From: Cupriavidus phytohabitans | GTDB lineage: Bacteria > Pseudomonadota > Gammaproteobacteria > Burkholderiales > Burkholderiaceae | DNA: 64,000 nt | Assembly: GCF_000426345.1 (NCBI RefSeq) | Contig: NZ_AUFE01000001.1 | Location: 186,001-250,000 of the forward strand | Direction: 5' to 3' | Part shown: in pieces, positions 18,098-27,099 of the stretch | Position numbering within the stretch: the stretch's first letter is position 1 | How the letters are laid out: every line of letters begins with the position of its first letter | Made by a program: the position numbers and the translations under genes | Notes under the pieces: generated by a model | Told to the model about the DNA's origin: nothing | What the model saw: the letters and a program-made list of their open reading frames with translations, nothing else | Database searches by the model: none

Positions 18098-18384
18098 GGC
18101 GGCTCCTTTGTGATGTCCGTAGGGACGTGGACGAGGTGACGGGCCGGATGGCTCACCTTCCCTTTGTCCAGCAACAAACGTGCCGTGGAGCCGTATGCAC
18201 TTTTCCATGGAGCGCGGGCAGTATGCTGCGCCGGGATAACGGAGGGGCCGCCGGCGCGCCAGTGACCAGTGCAATTCCGCCAGGTGGTTATTACAAGAGG
18301 GTTTCAACGTGCGTGAAGGATGCCTGCAGGCTCATGCGGCAGGCCTGCGTCTTCAGCGTGCTTTGCCGCCCGCTATGCCGCCCG

Positions 18385-19335
18385 CTATGCCGCCGGCGTT
18401 TCGACGCCTCGCGCCAGGCGTCGGATCGCCTGCGGCGGCTGGCCAAAGGCCCGCAGGAACGCCCGCCGCATGCGCTCGCGGTCGCCGAATCCGGTGTCCC
18501 GCGCCACCACGTCGATGGCATGGCGCCCGCTCTCCATCATCAGCCTCGCGGCTTCCACGCGCAGGTGCTCGACGGCCTTCGCCGGCGTCTGGCCAGTCTC
18601 GTCCCGGAAAGCGCGCGCGAACTGCCGCGGGCTCAGGTGTGCCGCCTCTGCCAGCTGCTCCACGGAGAGCTCGCTTTGCAGGTTCTGCCGCGCAAAGTCC
18701 AGCGCGGCGCGGATGCGGTCGGAGCGCGGCTCCAGGTCGAGCAAGGCCGAGAACTGCGATTGCCCGCCGGCACGGCGGTGGTACACGACCAGCTTTTTCG
18801 CCACGTCGCGCGCGACCGCGCCGCCGGCGTCTTTCTCCACCAGCGCCAGTGCCAGGTCGATGCAGGCTGACATGCCGGCCGACGTCCATACCGGGCCGTC
18901 GATGATGAAGATGCGGTCCTCTTCCACGCCCACGTTGGGAAAGCGCCGCCGCAGCTGCTCCGCGTAGTACCAGTGCGTGGTGGCGCGGCGGCCATCCAGC
19001 AGCCCGGCCTCCGCCAGGTTGAAGGCCCCGGTGCAGGTGGCGCCAATGCGCCGCGAGGTGCGCGCCGCTCGCTGCAGGAACCTGACCAGCGCCGGCGGCG
19101 TGGGCGTGATGTCGTTGTCGCCGACCACCAGCACGGTATCGAAGCGGCGCCTGCCGAACGGCTCGGTGCTCACGGCGAAACCGCCGGAACACATCACCGG
19201 CCCGCCCTGCTCCGACAGCAGGTGGACCTGGTACAGCGGCGTGCCGAGCGTCCGGTTGGTGAACTCCAGCACCGTTGTAACCGCCAGGTTCATCGCCTGG
19301 AAGCCAGGGTACAGGGCGAGCGCTACGTGATGCAT
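18385..19335 (-). CDS. GlxA-type AraC family transcriptional regulator
   Basis: 316-residue regulator: N-terminal DJ-1/PfpI (class I glutamine amidotransferase-like) domain at about 1-180 with RRIGATCTGAFNLAEAGLLD, and a C-terminal AraC double helix-turn-helix (LAEAAHLSPRQFARAFRDET and VVARDTGFGDRERMRRAFLR). Such proteins regulate catabolism of amines, carnitine or arginine derivatives, but no adjacent target reveals the ligand. Start ATG 19335 (MHHVALALYPG) was chosen as the usual domain start; in-frame upstream codons only add low-complexity sequence. The last codons carry a 12-bp tandem triplication (TGCCGCCCGCTA-like, about 18362-18395). Confidence 0.9.
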   Translation of the reverse strand: MHHVALALYPGFQAMNLAVTTVLEFTNRTLGTPLYQVHLLSEQGGPVMCSGGFAVSTEPFGRRRFDTVLVVGDNDITPTPPALVRFLQRAARTSRRIGATCTGAFNLAEAGLLDGRRATTHWYYAEQLRRRFPNVGVEEDRIFIIDGPVWTSAGMSACIDLALALVEKDAGGAVARDVAKKLVVYHRRAGGQSQFSALLDLEPRSDRIRAALDFARQNLQSELSVEQLAEAAHLSPRQFARAFRDETGQTPAKAVEHLRVEAARLMMESGRHAIDVVARDTGFGDRERMRRAFLRAFGQPPQAIRRLARGVETPAA

Positions 19336-19769
19336 GATCGGACGTCCTTGTGTGGCAGAAAAGGTGGCATCCTCGGTTTTTGATGCCACGCCATTGTGCC
19401 CCGGATCATGGGGTCGCGTGCGACGAACCCTTTGCTTCCCATTGAGTTCCGGACGGCCGGGCCATCGAAGCTGCGCGCGGCGCACCTGAGCCCGGATCTT
19501 TCGTGTGACGGGCCCGGCGCCCGGCACGGGCGTGGCGCGGCTGACTGCCGCTCGCAAACGGCATCCCCGGGCACGCGTTTGTACCGCTTTGTATCCGCGG
19601 CAAACATCGATACGTGTCCAGACAGAATCGCCGCTGACCCGCTACAGGGCAGATACACCGGTCTCCTTTAATTCCTCTCGTGGCCCGGCGGCAAAGACGA
19701 CGAAGACGACGCCCCGGCCGCGCAGATACGCAAACCGAGACAGATCCACTGACATAAAGGAAACCGATC
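19336..19769. other. 434-bp intergenic region with repeated TTTGTA elements
   Basis: Between the divergent glxA-like gene and the repeat-protein gene. No convincing reading frame. TTTGTA occurs at 19578-19583 and 19588-19593, a 10-bp spacing that could be a response-regulator site. AAAGGAAA precedes the repeat-protein start. Confidence 0.35.
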
Positions 19770-20120
19770 ATGGCTACCCAATTCACCCGACGCCTCGTCC
19801 TCGCCATCGCCCTCGCCGCTGCCGCCGCTGGCGCACAAGCCGCACCGAGCGCGCGCGACCCGTTCAGCGAAGGCGCCCGCGCCGTCCAGGACGCACGCAG
19901 CCCGTTCGCCGATGGCGCGCGCAGCGTGCAGGACGCACGCAGCCCGTTCACCGATGGCGCTCGCGGCGTGCAGGACGCGCGCAGCCCGTTTGCCGACGGC
20001 GCGCGCAACGTCGACCCATACAGCGACGGCGCACGCACCCTCGCCGGCCTGGACCGCACCGGCCCCTCCGCCGACCCGGCGCGCGCAATCGATCCCTACC
20101 TGGACGGTGCGCACGCGTGA
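19770..20120 (+). CDS. Secreted protein with 14-residue tandem repeats
   Basis: 116-residue protein with a signal peptide (1-25, ending AGAQAAP). The mature part is built from repeats of the form AR-x-VQDARSPF-x-DG (residues 36-49, 50-63, 64-77), flanked by degenerate units (RDPFSEG, ARNVDPYSDG, DPYLDGAHA). The recurring PF/PY-x-DG core is acidic-aromatic and may bind cations or form a small repeat fold. Short periplasmic proteins with DPYTDGAR-type motifs occur next to copper-resistance genes in Cupriavidus, a recollection rather than evidence here; no metal genes adjoin this one. Confidence 0.75.
   Translation: MATQFTRRLVLAIALAAAAAGAQAAPSARDPFSEGARAVQDARSPFADGARSVQDARSPFTDGARGVQDARSPFADGARNVDPYSDGARTLAGLDRTGPSADPARAIDPYLDGAHA
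19875..20000 (+). repeat. Three 42-bp tandem coding repeats
   Basis: Three successive 42-bp units encoding 14 residues each, differing at a few bases (Ala/Ser/Gly at position 3, Ala/Thr at position 12). The near identity at DNA level indicates recent duplication or ongoing slippage/recombination. Confidence 0.8.
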
Positions 20121-20249
20121 GGATGCGGCATGCCGCCGCTACGCCAGCAATAGCCGCGCGAGGCCGCAGCGCCACCGCTCCGCTTCCGGCGCATGACAAG
20201 CGAGCAGGCTATCCGTTGCACTGGATGCAACGATGCCCTGCCCGCTTGA

Positions 20250-21158
20250 TCAGATCAGCGGGAAGGCCTTCATCACATGCCGCAGCATGCTGCTGGCCAC
20301 CGGCGAAAGGTGCCTGCCCGCCCGCGAAATGATATGGATGCGGCTGTTGTTCAGAATCGGGTTGGCCAGCGGCAGCGACACCAGTTGCCTGAACTGCGCC
20401 CCTTTCAGCGGCACCGAGCGCGGCGTCAGGATGTAGCCCAGCCCCATCGCGGCAAACTCCCACAGCACCTTGAATGAGTTGGTCACCAGCATCGGCTTAA
20501 GCGTGATGTGCTCGTCCAGCTCCGCCGCCTGCACGTGCTTGCGCACGCCAAATGATTCAGCCAGCGCCGCACCCTGGTGCGCAGCCAGGTCCGCCAGCGT
20601 CAGCGCGCGCCGGCGCCGCGCGAGCGGATGGTCCTTGCGCACATGCACGCGGATCGGCGACAGCCGTGAATAGTGCGAGCGCAGGCGCACATCGTCGGGC
20701 GGCTGGAAAACAAAGCCGATATGCGCCAGGTCTTCCAGGATATGGCGGACGGTTTCGTCGGTGCCCGCCACCTGAATGCTGCAGGTGACGTCGGGATGCT
20801 TGCTCAGGAACCCCTGCAGCACCGGCTCGAGCACCAGGTCGACGAAGCCCTCGCCGAAGACGAGCTCGACATGGCCGCGCCTGGCGTTCTTCAGGTTGTT
20901 GACCTCGGCCAGGAAGGTGTCGTTCAGATCCTGCTGGCGCCGCGCGAACAGCGCCAGCAGGCGCCCCGCGTCGGTGGCGACCACGCCGCGCCCGCGCCGC
21001 TCCAGCAGCGTCAGGCCGGTGTCCTGCTCCAGCTTGGCCACGGCGCGGCTTACTACCGAAGGGTCCAGCTCGAGCACCTCGGCCGCGCCGCGCACCGTGC
21101 CGGTCTCAATGATCTGCAGCAGGCACAGCGCCCGCTTGCGGTCCAGCACGTCATCCAT
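20250..21158 (-). CDS. LysR family transcriptional regulator
   Basis: 302-residue LTTR: N-terminal winged helix (RGAAEVLELDPSVVSRAVAK) and a two-lobed periplasmic-binding-like effector domain. Divergent from the M20 peptidase/Bug pair at 21313-23535, with a GTTG-N9-CAAC site (21217-21233) between, so it almost certainly regulates that unit. The effector is likely the substrate of the amidohydrolase or the ligand of the Bug receptor. Confidence 0.92.
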   Translation of the reverse strand: MDDVLDRKRALCLLQIIETGTVRGAAEVLELDPSVVSRAVAKLEQDTGLTLLERRGRGVVATDAGRLLALFARRQQDLNDTFLAEVNNLKNARRGHVELVFGEGFVDLVLEPVLQGFLSKHPDVTCSIQVAGTDETVRHILEDLAHIGFVFQPPDDVRLRSHYSRLSPIRVHVRKDHPLARRRRALTLADLAAHQGAALAESFGVRKHVQAAELDEHITLKPMLVTNSFKVLWEFAAMGLGYILTPRSVPLKGAQFRQLVSLPLANPILNNSRIHIISRAGRHLSPVASSMLRHVMKAFPLI

Positions 21159-21216
21159 GTCTTTGCTCCTTCTTGCCTGATCCTGCCTCCCGGTCGAGCG
21201 AGGCTTTTTTTTGATT

Positions 21217-21233
21217 GTTGCTATTTATACAAC
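21217..21233. promoter_or_regulatory. LysR-type operator between regulator and amidohydrolase genes
   Basis: GTTG (21217-21220), 9 AT-rich bases (TATAAA on the minus strand lies within), CAAC (21230-21233). Placement midway in the 154-bp divergent region and the interrupted dyad fit an LTTR box. Confidence 0.5.
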
Positions 21234-21312
21234 GTTTCTTCCCAAACCTTGTCATGGATGCCGCGACCAAGGGCGTGGAGAATAGGCCGGAATACCACGT
21301 ACGCCGACATTC

Positions 21313-22494
21313 ATGACCCAGTCCCCCACCGCCAGCCTGCGTCAGGCCGTCCAGGCCATTGCGCCCGAGTTCGTCCGGATCCGCCACCAGATCCACGCCC
21401 ATCCCGAGCTCGCCTTCGAGGAGCGCCGCACCAGCGACCTGGTCGCCGAACAGCTGGCGGCGTGGGGTTACGCGGTGCATCGCGGCCTGGGCACGACCGG
21501 CGTGGTCGGCACCCTGCGCAAGGGCGACGGCGGCAAGGCACTCGGCATCCGCGCCGATATGGATGCGCTGCCGATCCAGGAGCAGACCGGCCTGGACTAT
21601 GCCAGCACCATCGCCGGCAAGATGCACGCCTGCGGCCATGACGGGCACACGGCGATCCTGCTGTGCGCGGCGAAATACCTGGCCGAGTCGGTCGATTTCA
21701 ACGGCACGCTCAACCTGATCTTCCAGCCGGCCGAGGAAAACGAAGGCGGCGCGCTGCACATGCTGGAGGACGGCCTGTTCGAGCGCTTCCCGTGCGACGA
21801 GGTCTACGCGCTGCATAACTCGCCGGGAATGCCGGTTGGCCAGATCGGCGTGATCGCGGGCCCGGCCATGGCATCGTTCGACCGCGCCACGGTCACGCTG
21901 CACGGCCGCGGCGCGCATGGCGCCATGCCGCACCACGGCATCGACCCGATGCAATGCGCGGCCAGCATCGTGCTGGGCCTGCAGTCGATTGTCAGCCGCG
22001 AGATCGATGCGCTGAAGTCGGCCGTCATCACGGTGGGCTCGATCCAGGCCGGCAGCACCTACAACGTCGTGCCGGAAAGCGCGACCATCAAGATCGGCGT
22101 GCGCACGCTCGACCCGAGGGTGCGCACCCTGGTGGAAACGCGCATCCGCGAGTTCGTCACCGCGCAGGCGCAGAGCTACCAGCTCCAGTCCGAGGTGGTC
22201 TATGAGCGCAAGTACCCGGTGCTGGTCAATCACGCCGTGCAGACCGAGTACGCACGCCAGGCCGCCATCCGGCTGGTAGGCACCGACAACGTGGTCGAGC
22301 GCCCGCCGGTCATGGGCAGCGAAGATTTCGCCTACATGCTGGAGCAGCGGCCCGGCGCCTATATCCGGCTCGGCAACGGCCTGGGCGAGGACGGCGGCTG
22401 CATGGTCCACAACCCCCAGTACGACTTCAATGACAAGGCCTTGCCCGTGGGCGCCGCATTCTGGGCGCACCTGGCGCAGAGCTACCTGGTTTGA
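21313..22494 (+). CDS. M20 family metallo-amidohydrolase (hippurate hydrolase/aminoacylase-like)
   Basis: 393-residue zinc-dependent amidohydrolase of the M20D/HipO/AbgB group. Metal-site motifs: HACGHDGHTA (His105, His109, Asp110) and PAEENEGGA (Glu141-Glu142); SEDF follows near the C-terminus. These enzymes cleave N-acyl amino acids (hippurate, N-acetyl amino acids) or related amides in the cytoplasm. ATG 21313 starts MTQSPTASLRQAVQAIAPEF. Forms a two-gene unit with the Bug receptor 24 bp downstream, under the divergent LysR gene: import of an acylated amino acid followed by hydrolysis is the simplest reading. Confidence 0.9.
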   Translation: MTQSPTASLRQAVQAIAPEFVRIRHQIHAHPELAFEERRTSDLVAEQLAAWGYAVHRGLGTTGVVGTLRKGDGGKALGIRADMDALPIQEQTGLDYASTIAGKMHACGHDGHTAILLCAAKYLAESVDFNGTLNLIFQPAEENEGGALHMLEDGLFERFPCDEVYALHNSPGMPVGQIGVIAGPAMASFDRATVTLHGRGAHGAMPHHGIDPMQCAASIVLGLQSIVSREIDALKSAVITVGSIQAGSTYNVVPESATIKIGVRTLDPRVRTLVETRIREFVTAQAQSYQLQSEVVYERKYPVLVNHAVQTEYARQAAIRLVGTDNVVERPPVMGSEDFAYMLEQRPGAYIRLGNGLGEDGGCMVHNPQYDFNDKALPVGAAFWAHLAQSYLV

Positions 22495-22518
22495 GCAACG
22501 CTTTTTTCGGGAGTCCTC

Positions 22519-23535
22519 ATGTATTCACTGAACCGCCGCCGCTTCCTGCAACTGGCCGGCTGTGCGGCCGGCAGCCCGGCACTGGGCGCACTGGCCTCCC
22601 TTCCCGCGCTTGCCGCGGAAAACTTCCCCGCCCGGCCGCTGGCGCTGGTGGTGCCGTACCCGGCCGGCGGGGCCAGCGATACCTCTGCCCGGATCTTCGG
22701 GGAATCGATCGGCAAGAGCGTCAGGCAGCAGGTCGTGGTCGAGAACTACGGCGGCGGCACCGGCCTGATCGGTGCCAACAAGGTGCTGGCCGCACCCGCC
22801 GATGGCTACACCTTCTTCCACGGCTCGATCAACGAGGTGTTCCTGGCCCCGCTGCTGAATCCGGCCGCGCGCTACAAGCCGCAGGACTTCATGCTGGCCG
22901 CGCCGATCAGCGATGCCAATATCGTGCTGATGGCCAGGAATGGCCTGGCCGCTGACAGCCTGGACAAGTTCCTTGACCTGGCGAAGCAGAGCAAGGCCAA
23001 GCCGCTGACCTATGCGACCGTCGGCATCGACTCGATCTATCACCTGATGGGCGACGCGCTGGCCGCCAGGCTCGGCGCACCGCTGCTGCACGTGCCATAC
23101 AAGGGCGGCGCGCCGGCACTGCAGGGCCTGGCCGGCGGCGAAGTCGACTTTGCCATCCTGCCCTACCAGTCGAGCTTCGACGCCATGCAGCAGCAGGGCC
23201 GGCTGCGCATCCTGACCAGTTTCTCCAGGGCACTGCCGCCGGCGCTGAAGCATGTCCCGCTGATCTCGCAAAGCAAGCAGATTCCCGACTTCGAATACAC
23301 CATCGGCGGCGGCTACTTCGTCAAGGCCGGCACGCCCGCGGACCGGGTAGCGGTGCTGCGCAAGGCGATCGGCGAAGCGCTGGCCAAGCCGGATATCCTG
23401 GCCAAGCTGGAGGCGGAAGGACGCACCGTCGCCAGACCCATCGACAGCCAGGCGCAGGCGAACCAGGCGTTCGACCAGTACATGACGCGGGTCACGCAGC
23501 TGATCCGCAGCGTGGGACGCAAGACCAACGCCTGA
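22519..23535 (+). CDS. Bug-family periplasmic substrate-binding protein
   Basis: 338-residue TTT receptor. Signal peptide with RRRFLQLAGCAAG at the N-terminus (a twin-arginine-like RRRFLQ and a possible lipidation Cys) ending LPALAAENFPARP. Bug motifs: VVPYPAGGASDTSARIF, VVENYGGGTGLIGANK and LLHVPYKGGAPALQGL. Directly downstream of the M20 amidohydrolase, so its ligand is probably the same acylated amino acid or its product. The permease partner is not in the window. Confidence 0.9.
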   Translation: MYSLNRRRFLQLAGCAAGSPALGALASLPALAAENFPARPLALVVPYPAGGASDTSARIFGESIGKSVRQQVVVENYGGGTGLIGANKVLAAPADGYTFFHGSINEVFLAPLLNPAARYKPQDFMLAAPISDANIVLMARNGLAADSLDKFLDLAKQSKAKPLTYATVGIDSIYHLMGDALAARLGAPLLHVPYKGGAPALQGLAGGEVDFAILPYQSSFDAMQQQGRLRILTSFSRALPPALKHVPLISQSKQIPDFEYTIGGGYFVKAGTPADRVAVLRKAIGEALAKPDILAKLEAEGRTVARPIDSQAQANQAFDQYMTRVTQLIRSVGRKTNA

Positions 23536-23578
23536 TTTTCGGCCCCGCCGCTGCGGACCATGCCGGTGTTGGCGGATA

Positions 23579-24517
23579 ATGCGCGATTCGCCCAACATCG
23601 CCTTCGCCATGCAAGCAAGCCGCGCCGGCTCCGGACGCATCGACTGGACCACCCTGTTCCTGCTGACTTTTCCGCCGCTGAGCTGGGCCGGCAACGCCAT
23701 CGTCGGCCGCCTCGCCGCCGGCACGATTCCGCCGATCACGCTGAATGCTGTGCGCTGGGTGCTGGCTGGCCTGCTGCTGGCGCCATTCGCCTGGCGCGGC
23801 GTGCTGGAACATCGTGCGGCGCTGCGCCGGCACGCCGGCGTGATCGCGGCCATGGGCGTGCTGTCCATCGGCAGCTATAACGCGCTGCAGTACCTGGCAC
23901 TGACCACGTCGACCCCGATCAACGTGACGCTGATCGGCGCGTCCACGCCGCTGTTCCTGATCGTGATTGGCGCGCTGTTCTTCCGCGAACGCGTCAAGCC
24001 AGTGCAGGTCGCCGGTGCGTTGCTGTGTCTGGTCGGCGTGTCCTTCGTGCTGGTGCGTGGAGAGCCGGCGCGACTGGCCCAGCTGGACCTCGTGCCCGGC
24101 GACCTCTACATGCTGGCCGCCACCATTGCCTGGAGCGCCTATACCTGGCTGCTGCGCAAGCAACGGCCCGACGTACCGCTGCCGGTACTGCTGTTTTCGC
24201 AGATCGTCGCCGGCGTGCTGGCGAGCGCGCCGGTGACGGTATGGGAACTGATGGCCCAGGACCAGCCGCTGCCATGGAACGGCAAGGTCGCCGCGATACT
24301 GCTCTACGTGGCGACGATTCCCTCGCTTCTGGCCTACTTCGCCTGGGACCGCGCCATTGCCCGGGCCGGCGCGCAGCTGCCTGTGTTCTTCATCACGCTG
24401 ACGCCGGTGTTCGCGGCGCTATTGTCGACGCTGCTGCTGGGCGACTGGCCGCGGTGGTATCACGGGGTCGGGCTGGCGGCGATCGGGGCGGGGATCTGGC
24501 TGGCGCAGCGGCGGTGA
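23579..24517 (+). CDS. EamA/DMT family transporter (RhaT-like exporter)
   Basis: 312-residue inner membrane protein with ten hydrophobic segments in two EamA repeats; FPPLSWAGNAIVGRLAAGTI opens repeat 1 and WSAYTWLLRKQRPDVPLPVL repeat 2. Members export amino acids, nucleobases or drugs. Start ATG 23579 overlaps weak GGCGGA; ATG 23609 is an alternative. It follows the Bug gene by 43 bp on the same strand and may be read through, but a metabolic link is not evident. Confidence 0.87.
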   Translation: MRDSPNIAFAMQASRAGSGRIDWTTLFLLTFPPLSWAGNAIVGRLAAGTIPPITLNAVRWVLAGLLLAPFAWRGVLEHRAALRRHAGVIAAMGVLSIGSYNALQYLALTTSTPINVTLIGASTPLFLIVIGALFFRERVKPVQVAGALLCLVGVSFVLVRGEPARLAQLDLVPGDLYMLAATIAWSAYTWLLRKQRPDVPLPVLLFSQIVAGVLASAPVTVWELMAQDQPLPWNGKVAAILLYVATIPSLLAYFAWDRAIARAGAQLPVFFITLTPVFAALLSTLLLGDWPRWYHGVGLAAIGAGIWLAQRR

Positions 24518-24637
24518 GCGGCTGTGCGAGGGCTGTCGTGGGTCGAGTTGTGCCCTGCCCTGCAGGTGCGCACGGGAAAAGCCGTAGAATCCGCGGTGAC
24601 CTATCGATCCGACCCCGTGAATCCGTTCAGCACCCTG

Positions 24638-25246
24638 ATGATGAAGAAGGCTTTCCCTCACCGCGCCGCGCTGCTGGCCACGTTTGCAGCATTTGCCGCG
24701 CAAGCCGCGCCGCAGGCAACGGCCAATGCCACCGCCAGCGCCACCAACGCCACCGCTGCCGCGGCCAACACCGCGGCACCGCTCGGCCTGGAGCTTGGCA
24801 AGTCGAAATGCGCGCGGCTCGCCCCGGCGGAAAACCATGCCCGCACCGGCAGGTCAGAATGGGCCGGCGGCGATACGGTGGAGCTCAAGCGCCTGGAGCG
24901 CTTCCACCTCCCCGGCCTGACGCGCGTGACGCTGAACTGCGACGCGCAGGATACGGTGGCGTTGATCACCATGACCTTCGACCGTTCGGCGCTGGAAGAC
25001 GTGCGCGGCAAGCTCGATGCCCGCTACGCCTCGCTGCGCAAGACCGAAGCCTCGGCGGAGAACGGCTATGCGGAATGGGCCGCGGCCAATGGCAGCCTGG
25101 AACTGCTGTACGGCCGTGACGGCAAGCACTTCACCGTGGCCTACTGGGCCCGCAACGCCAAGGCAAAGTACTTCTCCTACAGCGGCGCCGGCAGCAAGCC
25201 GGCCGCTGCGTCCGCACCGGCAGCGCCGCAGCCCGCGCCGCTGTAA
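24638..25246 (+). CDS. Exported hypothetical protein
   Basis: 202-residue protein with a signal sequence (KKAFPHRAALLATFAAFAAQ) followed by an Ala/Thr/Asn-rich low-complexity stretch, then a compact domain with LELGKSKCARLAP, ITMTFDRSALEDVRGKLDAR and ELLYGRDGKHFTVAYWARNA. It has two Cys that could pair and a C-terminal Ala/Pro tail. No family recognised; the alternation of short strands and one amphipathic helix suggests a small periplasmic ligand-binding or inhibitor-like fold. The start is uncertain: adjacent ATGs at 24638 and 24641. Confidence 0.7.
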   Translation: MMKKAFPHRAALLATFAAFAAQAAPQATANATASATNATAAAANTAAPLGLELGKSKCARLAPAENHARTGRSEWAGGDTVELKRLERFHLPGLTRVTLNCDAQDTVALITMTFDRSALEDVRGKLDARYASLRKTEASAENGYAEWAAANGSLELLYGRDGKHFTVAYWARNAKAKYFSYSGAGSKPAAASAPAAPQPAPL

Positions 25247-25265
25247 CGTAACCCGGGCGCGCCGC

Positions 25266-26195
25266 TCAGTAGCCGGCCTGCCGGTCGACCTGGTTCAGCA
25301 ACGGGCGTCCGTCGCGCGCGCGGCGCAGGTTTTCGATGCACTGCTGCGCTACCAGCTCGTACGAAGGATCGGCGGCGATATGCGGCGTCGCTTCGATGCG
25401 CGGGTGGGTCCAGACCGGGTCGTCGGCCGCCGGCGGCTCCTTGGCGAACACGTCCAGCGCCGCGCCGGCAAGGTGGCCTTCGTCGATCAGCGCAAGCAGA
25501 TCGGCTTCCACCACATGCTCGCCGCGCCCCACGTTGATGAAGTAGGCACCCTGCGGCAACCGCGACAGCGTCTTGCGGTCGAGCATGCCGTTGGTCTGCG
25601 GCGTCAGCGGCAGCGTGCAGACCAGGATATCGGTCTGCGCCAGCATGGCATCCAGCCCGTCGTCGCCGGTAAAGTCCGCCACGCCGGGAAGGTGCTTGGG
25701 GCTGCGGCTCCAGCCCGCCACCGGAAAGCCAATGGCCGCGAACATACGCGCCACCTCGCTGCCGATCTCCCCCAGCCCCAGCACGCCCACGCGGCAGCGC
25801 GACAGCGCGCGCCCGCGATGGCGCTTCCATTCGCCGCGGCGCCGCTGCTCGGCATACATACCCAGTTCACGCGTATGGCGCAGCGCCATGGCCAGCACGA
25901 AGTGGGCGATGCCGGTCTGCTGGCCCGGATCGACAATGCGCGTGACCGGCATGTCCTGCGGCAGGTCGGGCGCGGCCAGCAGCTTGTCGACGCCGGCGGT
26001 GGCGGCGCAGACCAGCCGCAGCTTCGGGTAGGCCGGCAGCACGCCCGGCTTGAGGCCCCAGGCGATGATGGCCTCGACGTCTTCCGGCACGGCGGCTTCG
26101 CGGCCGTTCCAGACGGTGATATCCGGCGCTTGCTCGCGCAGCAAGGCCGTGATGGGGACCGCCATGAACGACGGCAGGTGAACAAGGATGGCCAT
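25266..26195 (-). CDS. ghrA: 2-hydroxyacid dehydrogenase, glyoxylate/hydroxypyruvate reductase A-like
   Basis: 309-residue D-isomer 2-hydroxyacid dehydrogenase. The Rossmann motif VGVLGLGEIGSEVARMFAAI binds NAD(P)H; INVGRGEHVVEADLLALIDE carries the substrate Arg and ALDVFAKEPP the Glu; PHIAA gives the His. Length and lack of an ACT domain fit GhrA, which reduces glyoxylate and hydroxypyruvate. It is transcribed with the class II aldolase 24 bp upstream. The exact substrate could differ, for example another 2-ketoacid made by that aldolase. Confidence 0.85.
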   Translation of the reverse strand: MAILVHLPSFMAVPITALLREQAPDITVWNGREAAVPEDVEAIIAWGLKPGVLPAYPKLRLVCAATAGVDKLLAAPDLPQDMPVTRIVDPGQQTGIAHFVLAMALRHTRELGMYAEQRRRGEWKRHRGRALSRCRVGVLGLGEIGSEVARMFAAIGFPVAGWSRSPKHLPGVADFTGDDGLDAMLAQTDILVCTLPLTPQTNGMLDRKTLSRLPQGAYFINVGRGEHVVEADLLALIDEGHLAGAALDVFAKEPPAADDPVWTHPRIEATPHIAADPSYELVAQQCIENLRRARDGRPLLNQVDRQAGY

Positions 26196-26219
26196 GGTCA
26201 GTTGCGGCTCGGTTGCGGC

Positions 26220-26990
26220 TCAGTTGCGATAGTCGGGGTTGATGCGATCGAGCCGGCGCAGCAGGCCCGGCCAGGCCAGGTTGGAGCCCTTGCCCTTGGT
26301 GGCCTGGCGCGCCTGCTGGCCCATGTTGGCGCTGGCGGATTCCGGCACCGTGGTCAGCGGCGTGCCGCCGCTCTGCGCCAGGATCTGGATGCGGCAGGCG
26401 GACTCCAGCGTGTACATGGTCAGGAACGCATCGGACACGGTGCGCCCGCACGTCAGCAGGCCATGGTTGCGCAGGATCATCTGCTTGCAGCGGCCCAGGT
26501 CGGCCACCAGCCGCGCCTTCTCGTCTTCGCGCAGCGCCACGCCTTCATAGTCGTGGTAGGCCAGGCCGGTCAGCGCGAACATCGATTGCTGCGAGATCGG
26601 CAGCAAGCCCGCCTGCTGCGCCGAGACCGCGACGCCGTGCGAAGTATGGGTGTGCATCACGCAGCCGACTTCGGGGCGCGCCTCGTGCACGGCACTGTGG
26701 ATGATGAAGCCGGCCGGGTTGACGTCGTACGGCGTCTCCAGCACCGGCTGGCCCTCATGGTCGACCTTGACCAGGCTCGACGCGGTGATTTCGTCGAACA
26801 TCATGCCGTACGGGTTGATCAGGAACTGGTCCGGCGCATCGGGCACGCGCGCCGAGATGTGCGTGAAGATCAGGTCGTCCCAGCCGAAGTGGGCCACCAG
26901 CCGGTAGGCCGCGGCAAGGTCGACGCGCATTTGCCATTCCGCGTCGGAAACGCGGTCCCTTACTGAATCGACGAGCTGGATCTGCGCCAT
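26220..26990 (-). CDS. Class II aldolase/adducin family protein
   Basis: 256-residue zinc-dependent class II aldolase/adducin head domain protein. FTHISARVP and MHTHTSHGVAVSAQQ carry metal-ligand His; LRNHGLLTCG gives the third. These enzymes catalyse retro-aldol cleavage or decarboxylation of small hydroxyacids or sugar phosphates. Start ATG 26990 (MAQIQLVDSVRDR) was chosen over an in-frame ATG 66 bp upstream since GGGAG lies nearby and the extension has no family character. First gene of a two-gene operon with the hydroxyacid dehydrogenase; divergent from a Crp/Fnr regulator. Confidence 0.87.
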   Translation of the reverse strand: MAQIQLVDSVRDRVSDAEWQMRVDLAAAYRLVAHFGWDDLIFTHISARVPDAPDQFLINPYGMMFDEITASSLVKVDHEGQPVLETPYDVNPAGFIIHSAVHEARPEVGCVMHTHTSHGVAVSAQQAGLLPISQQSMFALTGLAYHDYEGVALREDEKARLVADLGRCKQMILRNHGLLTCGRTVSDAFLTMYTLESACRIQILAQSGGTPLTTVPESASANMGQQARQATKGKGSNLAWPGLLRRLDRINPDYRN

Positions 26991-27099
26991 CTGCGTAGTC
27001 TCCCGGGGGTGAGATATGTGACTGGACGCAGGCATTGTCGCGGCGCACCGTGCCAAAGTCTGTTAAGTATTGGACAATCTCGGCTCAACCGGAACGGCA

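Noticed and set aside
18362..18395. 12-bp tandem repeat as a mobile or regulatory element
   Set aside because: Only three imperfect units at the 3' end of the AraC gene; best explained by local slippage.
19875..20000. Possible CRISPR-like repeat array
   Set aside because: The 42-bp units are contiguous with no spacers and are in frame within a secreted protein.
27069..27078. ATTGGACAAT as a Crp/Fnr operator
   Set aside because: Only 4-base arms and unlike the TGTGA or TTGAT consensus; too weak to list as a site.
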